Shown here one piece after another: positions 5,847 to 6,958 of a stretch of DNA of 6,958 bases. Numbering within the stretch: the stretch's first letter is position 1; the number at the start of each line of letters is the position of its first letter. Origin of the DNA: Chloroflexota bacterium (lineage in GTDB: Bacteria; Chloroflexota; Dehalococcoidia; Dehalococcoidales; RBG-16-60-22); NCBI GenBank assembly GCA_025358235.1, contig JANYKH010000206.1, forward strand, positions 1 through 6,958, read 5' to 3'. The notes under the pieces were generated by a model. The model saw only the letters and a list, made by a program, of their open reading frames with translations, did no database searches and was not told where the DNA came from. Position numbers and translations under genes: made by a program.

Positions 5847-6022
5847 GGCCTGGCGGGGGGCATGAGATCAGGGATGGTGTCCGTGATGGGATAGGTATGG
5901 GGGCATTTGGCGCAATAAAGGCTGCCGGTTATGATCTCGCCCTTTTCTTCTTTTTCCACGGTGAGGACCAAGTCTCCCTTGCAAACGGGGCACGCTAGAA
6001 TCTTCATCAATTCCCTTTTCAT
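5843..6022 (-). CDS. Trm112-like small zinc-binding protein
   Basis: A 59-residue protein is encoded on the minus strand; it is short and easily missed. It begins MKRELMKILACPVCKGDL, has CxxC pairs at C11/C14 and C37/C40 (YCAKCPHTYPI) and ends with PDLMPPARP. This is the pattern of the Trm112p-like family (related to bacterial UPF0434/YcaR), small zinc-ribbon proteins whose eukaryotic and archaeal members bind and activate methyltransferases acting on tRNA, rRNA and release factors. The partner here is unknown; no methyltransferase of that kind adjoins it. The ATG at 6022 keeps the usual family N-terminus but lies only 7 nt from a perfect TATAAT, implying a leaderless mRNA. M6 (6007) is an alternative start with AAGGGA upstream. 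A longer frame at 5868-6074 overlapping this gene is a shadow. The stop overlaps the PTPS stop by 4 bp. Confidence 0.9.
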   Translation of the reverse strand: MKRELMKILACPVCKGDLVLTVEKEEKGEIITGSLYCAKCPHTYPITDTIPDLMPPARP

Positions 6023-6029
6023 GGCTTAG

Positions 6030-6038
6030 ATTATAGCA
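6030..6038 (-). promoter_or_regulatory. Extended -10 promoter of the Trm112-like gene, apparently leaderless
   Basis: On the minus strand the sequence reads TGC-TATAAT (6038 down to 6030), a perfect extended -10 element. The gene's ATG begins at 6022, 7 nt beyond the box, where transcription would start. The expected -35 position (6053-6058) reads TGCCTC, a poor match. Either the mRNA begins at the first ATG, or translation starts at M6 fifteen nt further on. Confidence 0.6.
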
Positions 6039-6082
6039 CGGGTCTGTGGTCAGAGGCAGCCCGTTGCCATCCAAAGGTACGT

Positions 6083-6111
6083 TTGACCCCGCGTACTTCC
6101 CACATTAGAAT
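6083..6111 (+). promoter_or_regulatory. Sigma-70-type promoter of the 3'-terminal membrane-anchored gene
   Basis: TTGACC (6083-6088, five of six) and TAGAAT (6106-6111, five of six) are separated by the ideal 17 nt. The predicted start near 6118 gives a leader of about 24 nt containing GGAGA (6129-6133), 8 nt before the ATG at 6142. This is the best two-box promoter in the window. It lies back to back with the Trm112-like promoter in a 119-nt divergent gap. Confidence 0.7.
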
Positions 6112-6141
6112 AAAAGAAATGGGTTTGCGGAGATCTATGCG

Positions 6142-6958
6142 ATGCTGCGTAAAATAGTGGCCGTTATTCTGGCTCTCATTTTCATCCCGGTGTTCGTCTT
6201 CAGCCTGTTTCTCTACCGAGTTAACAGCACCGTCATGGAACCTGATTTTTATACCTCGACGCTGCGTGAGGCCAATGTTTATAGCTATATCCATACCTCT
6301 GTCCTGCCAGCGGCCATTGATGGCACCAAAGACAAGACGCTGACCGCCTTGAAGCCGGCTGTTCTTCAGATTGCCCGCGAGACCCTGCCTCCCGAATGGC
6401 TACAAACGCAGACCGAAGCCCTAATCAGAAACTCAGTGCCCTACATTACCGGCGATATACGCTCTTTTCGCACGGTAATCCCGGTGAAAGACAGGATAGA
6501 CGCCCTTGGCGCAGCGGTTAAAAGTACATTCAGCAATACGGCTACTTCCGCCATCATCTATGACATGGCTCTCCAGACAATGCTCGCCCAGACCGGCAAC
6601 ATAACTCTGCCGGTATCGGTGAACATGACCGGGATCATGATTCAAGCCTTCCCCCCCCAGTGGGTCTCCACCCAGGTGAATACTGCCGTTGACGCCACGC
6701 TTCCATATTTGAAAGGCGAAACTGAGCATTTCACCGTTACAATAAGATTGGCTGACCGTCTTGACGCCACTCAGACTGCTATGGTTGACGCTTTTAAGTC
6801 ACAGCAGATGTACGATTACGTTGTCAAGCAGTATATGGTTCCGCTGGTCCGGCAGAACCTGAATAAATTATTCCTGCCTGCCAGCCTCGTCTTCAGCGAT
6901 GCCGACCTGACTAATCTGGTGACTAACGCCTGCCCGCTTAGCTGGTACCAGGCCCAGG
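6142..6958 (+). CDS. Membrane-anchored protein of unknown function (partial, open at the right edge)
   Basis: An uninterrupted frame of 272 codons runs from ATG 6142 to the window end without a stop, so the C-terminus is missing. The start has GGAGA at 8-nt spacing and a clear upstream promoter. Residues 1-4 are basic (MLRK) and about 5-25 form one strong hydrophobic segment (VAVILALIFIPVFVFSLFL), which may be a signal anchor or uncleaved signal peptide. The remainder visible is largely hydrophilic with alternating amphipathic stretches and no further clear membrane span, so it is probably outside the cytoplasm. I see no catalytic motif. The early segment after the anchor (EPDFYTSTLREANVYSYIH) resembles what I recall of uncharacterised Chloroflexi and actinobacterial membrane proteins, but I cannot name the family. 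A run of eight C (6651-6658) within the gene could slip in replication or sequencing. Confidence 0.8.
   Translation, partial: MLRKIVAVILALIFIPVFVFSLFLYRVNSTVMEPDFYTSTLREANVYSYIHTSVLPAAIDGTKDKTLTALKPAVLQIARETLPPEWLQTQTEALIRNSVPYITGDIRSFRTVIPVKDRIDALGAAVKSTFSNTATSAIIYDMALQTMLAQTGNITLPVSVNMTGIMIQAFPPQWVSTQVNTAVDATLPYLKGETEHFTVTIRLADRLDATQTAMVDAFKSQQMYDYVVKQYMVPLVRQNLNKLFLPASLVFSDADLTNLVTNACPLSWYQAQ

Noticed and set aside
5868..6074. 68-codon minus-strand open frame overlapping the Trm112-like gene
   Set aside because: It is out of frame with the Trm112-like gene, Arg/His-rich and without conserved motifs. The 59-codon frame has four zinc cysteines and a promoter.
6031..6729. Minus-strand open frames of 87 and 98 codons at 6031-6294 and 6433-6729
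   Set aside because: They oppose the 272-codon plus-strand gene that has a good promoter, ribosome binding site and signal-anchor. They show no domain.
1..6958. CRISPR array, tRNA, rRNA, insertion sequence, prophage or toxin-antitoxin module
   Set aside because: I saw no spaced direct repeats, cloverleaf sequence, transposase motifs or terminal inverted repeats. The paralogue pair lacks features of known toxin-antitoxin families.

Overview
The window looks like housekeeping chromosome from a bacterium of moderate GC content (a little over 50% by eye), most plausibly a Chloroflexota member near the Dehalococcoidia. The taxonomic guess is inference. It rests on a folate cluster in which a PTPS-family enzyme occupies the place expected for folB, a bypass known from folB-less Chloroflexi among other phyla, and on the general look of the small Trm112-like protein and the last membrane-anchored protein. 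There is no rRNA, tRNA, CRISPR array, insertion sequence or other sign of a mobile element. Coding density is very high.

Layout. (1) Positions 1-2458, plus strand: the last eight codons of a probable gatC, complete gatA (glutaminyl/asparaginyl-tRNA amidotransferase subunit A), then two small genes of unknown function (150 and 156 aa). These two are diverged tandem paralogues sharing an exact C-x2-C-x36-H-x4-H spacing and a glycine-rich membrane hairpin. (2) 2455-3990, minus strand: a 511-aa membrane protein fused to a spermidine-synthase-like domain, convergent with the paralogue pair and sharing a 4-bp CTAG stop overlap. It has a recognisable promoter, and a perfect 15-nt palindrome lies at its predicted transcription start. 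(3) 4143-5846, plus strand: a tightly overlapped folate operon, folP, folK and a PTPS-family enzyme with the active-site motif CENMHGH, carrying both Cys and Glu. (4) 5843-6022, minus strand: a 59-aa Trm112-like zinc protein, again convergent with a 4-bp stop overlap. (5) 6142 to the window end, plus strand: an incomplete, membrane-anchored protein of unknown function behind a good sigma-70-type promoter.

How the genes work together. The three folate genes are encoded in reverse order of the pathway. The PTPS-family protein should make 6-hydroxymethyl-7,8-dihydropterin directly from dihydroneopterin triphosphate, FolK pyrophosphorylates it, and FolP condenses it with p-aminobenzoate. No folB lies between folP and folK. 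GatC/GatA belong to the tRNA-dependent amidation route to Gln-tRNA or Asn-tRNA.

The most interesting points are the Cys-plus-Glu PTPS active site, the uncharacterised paralogue pair after gatA, a repeated promoter geometry (TANAAT, 7 nt, ATG) suggesting leaderless or near-leaderless starts, and two convergent gene pairs with identical 4-bp stop-codon overlaps.
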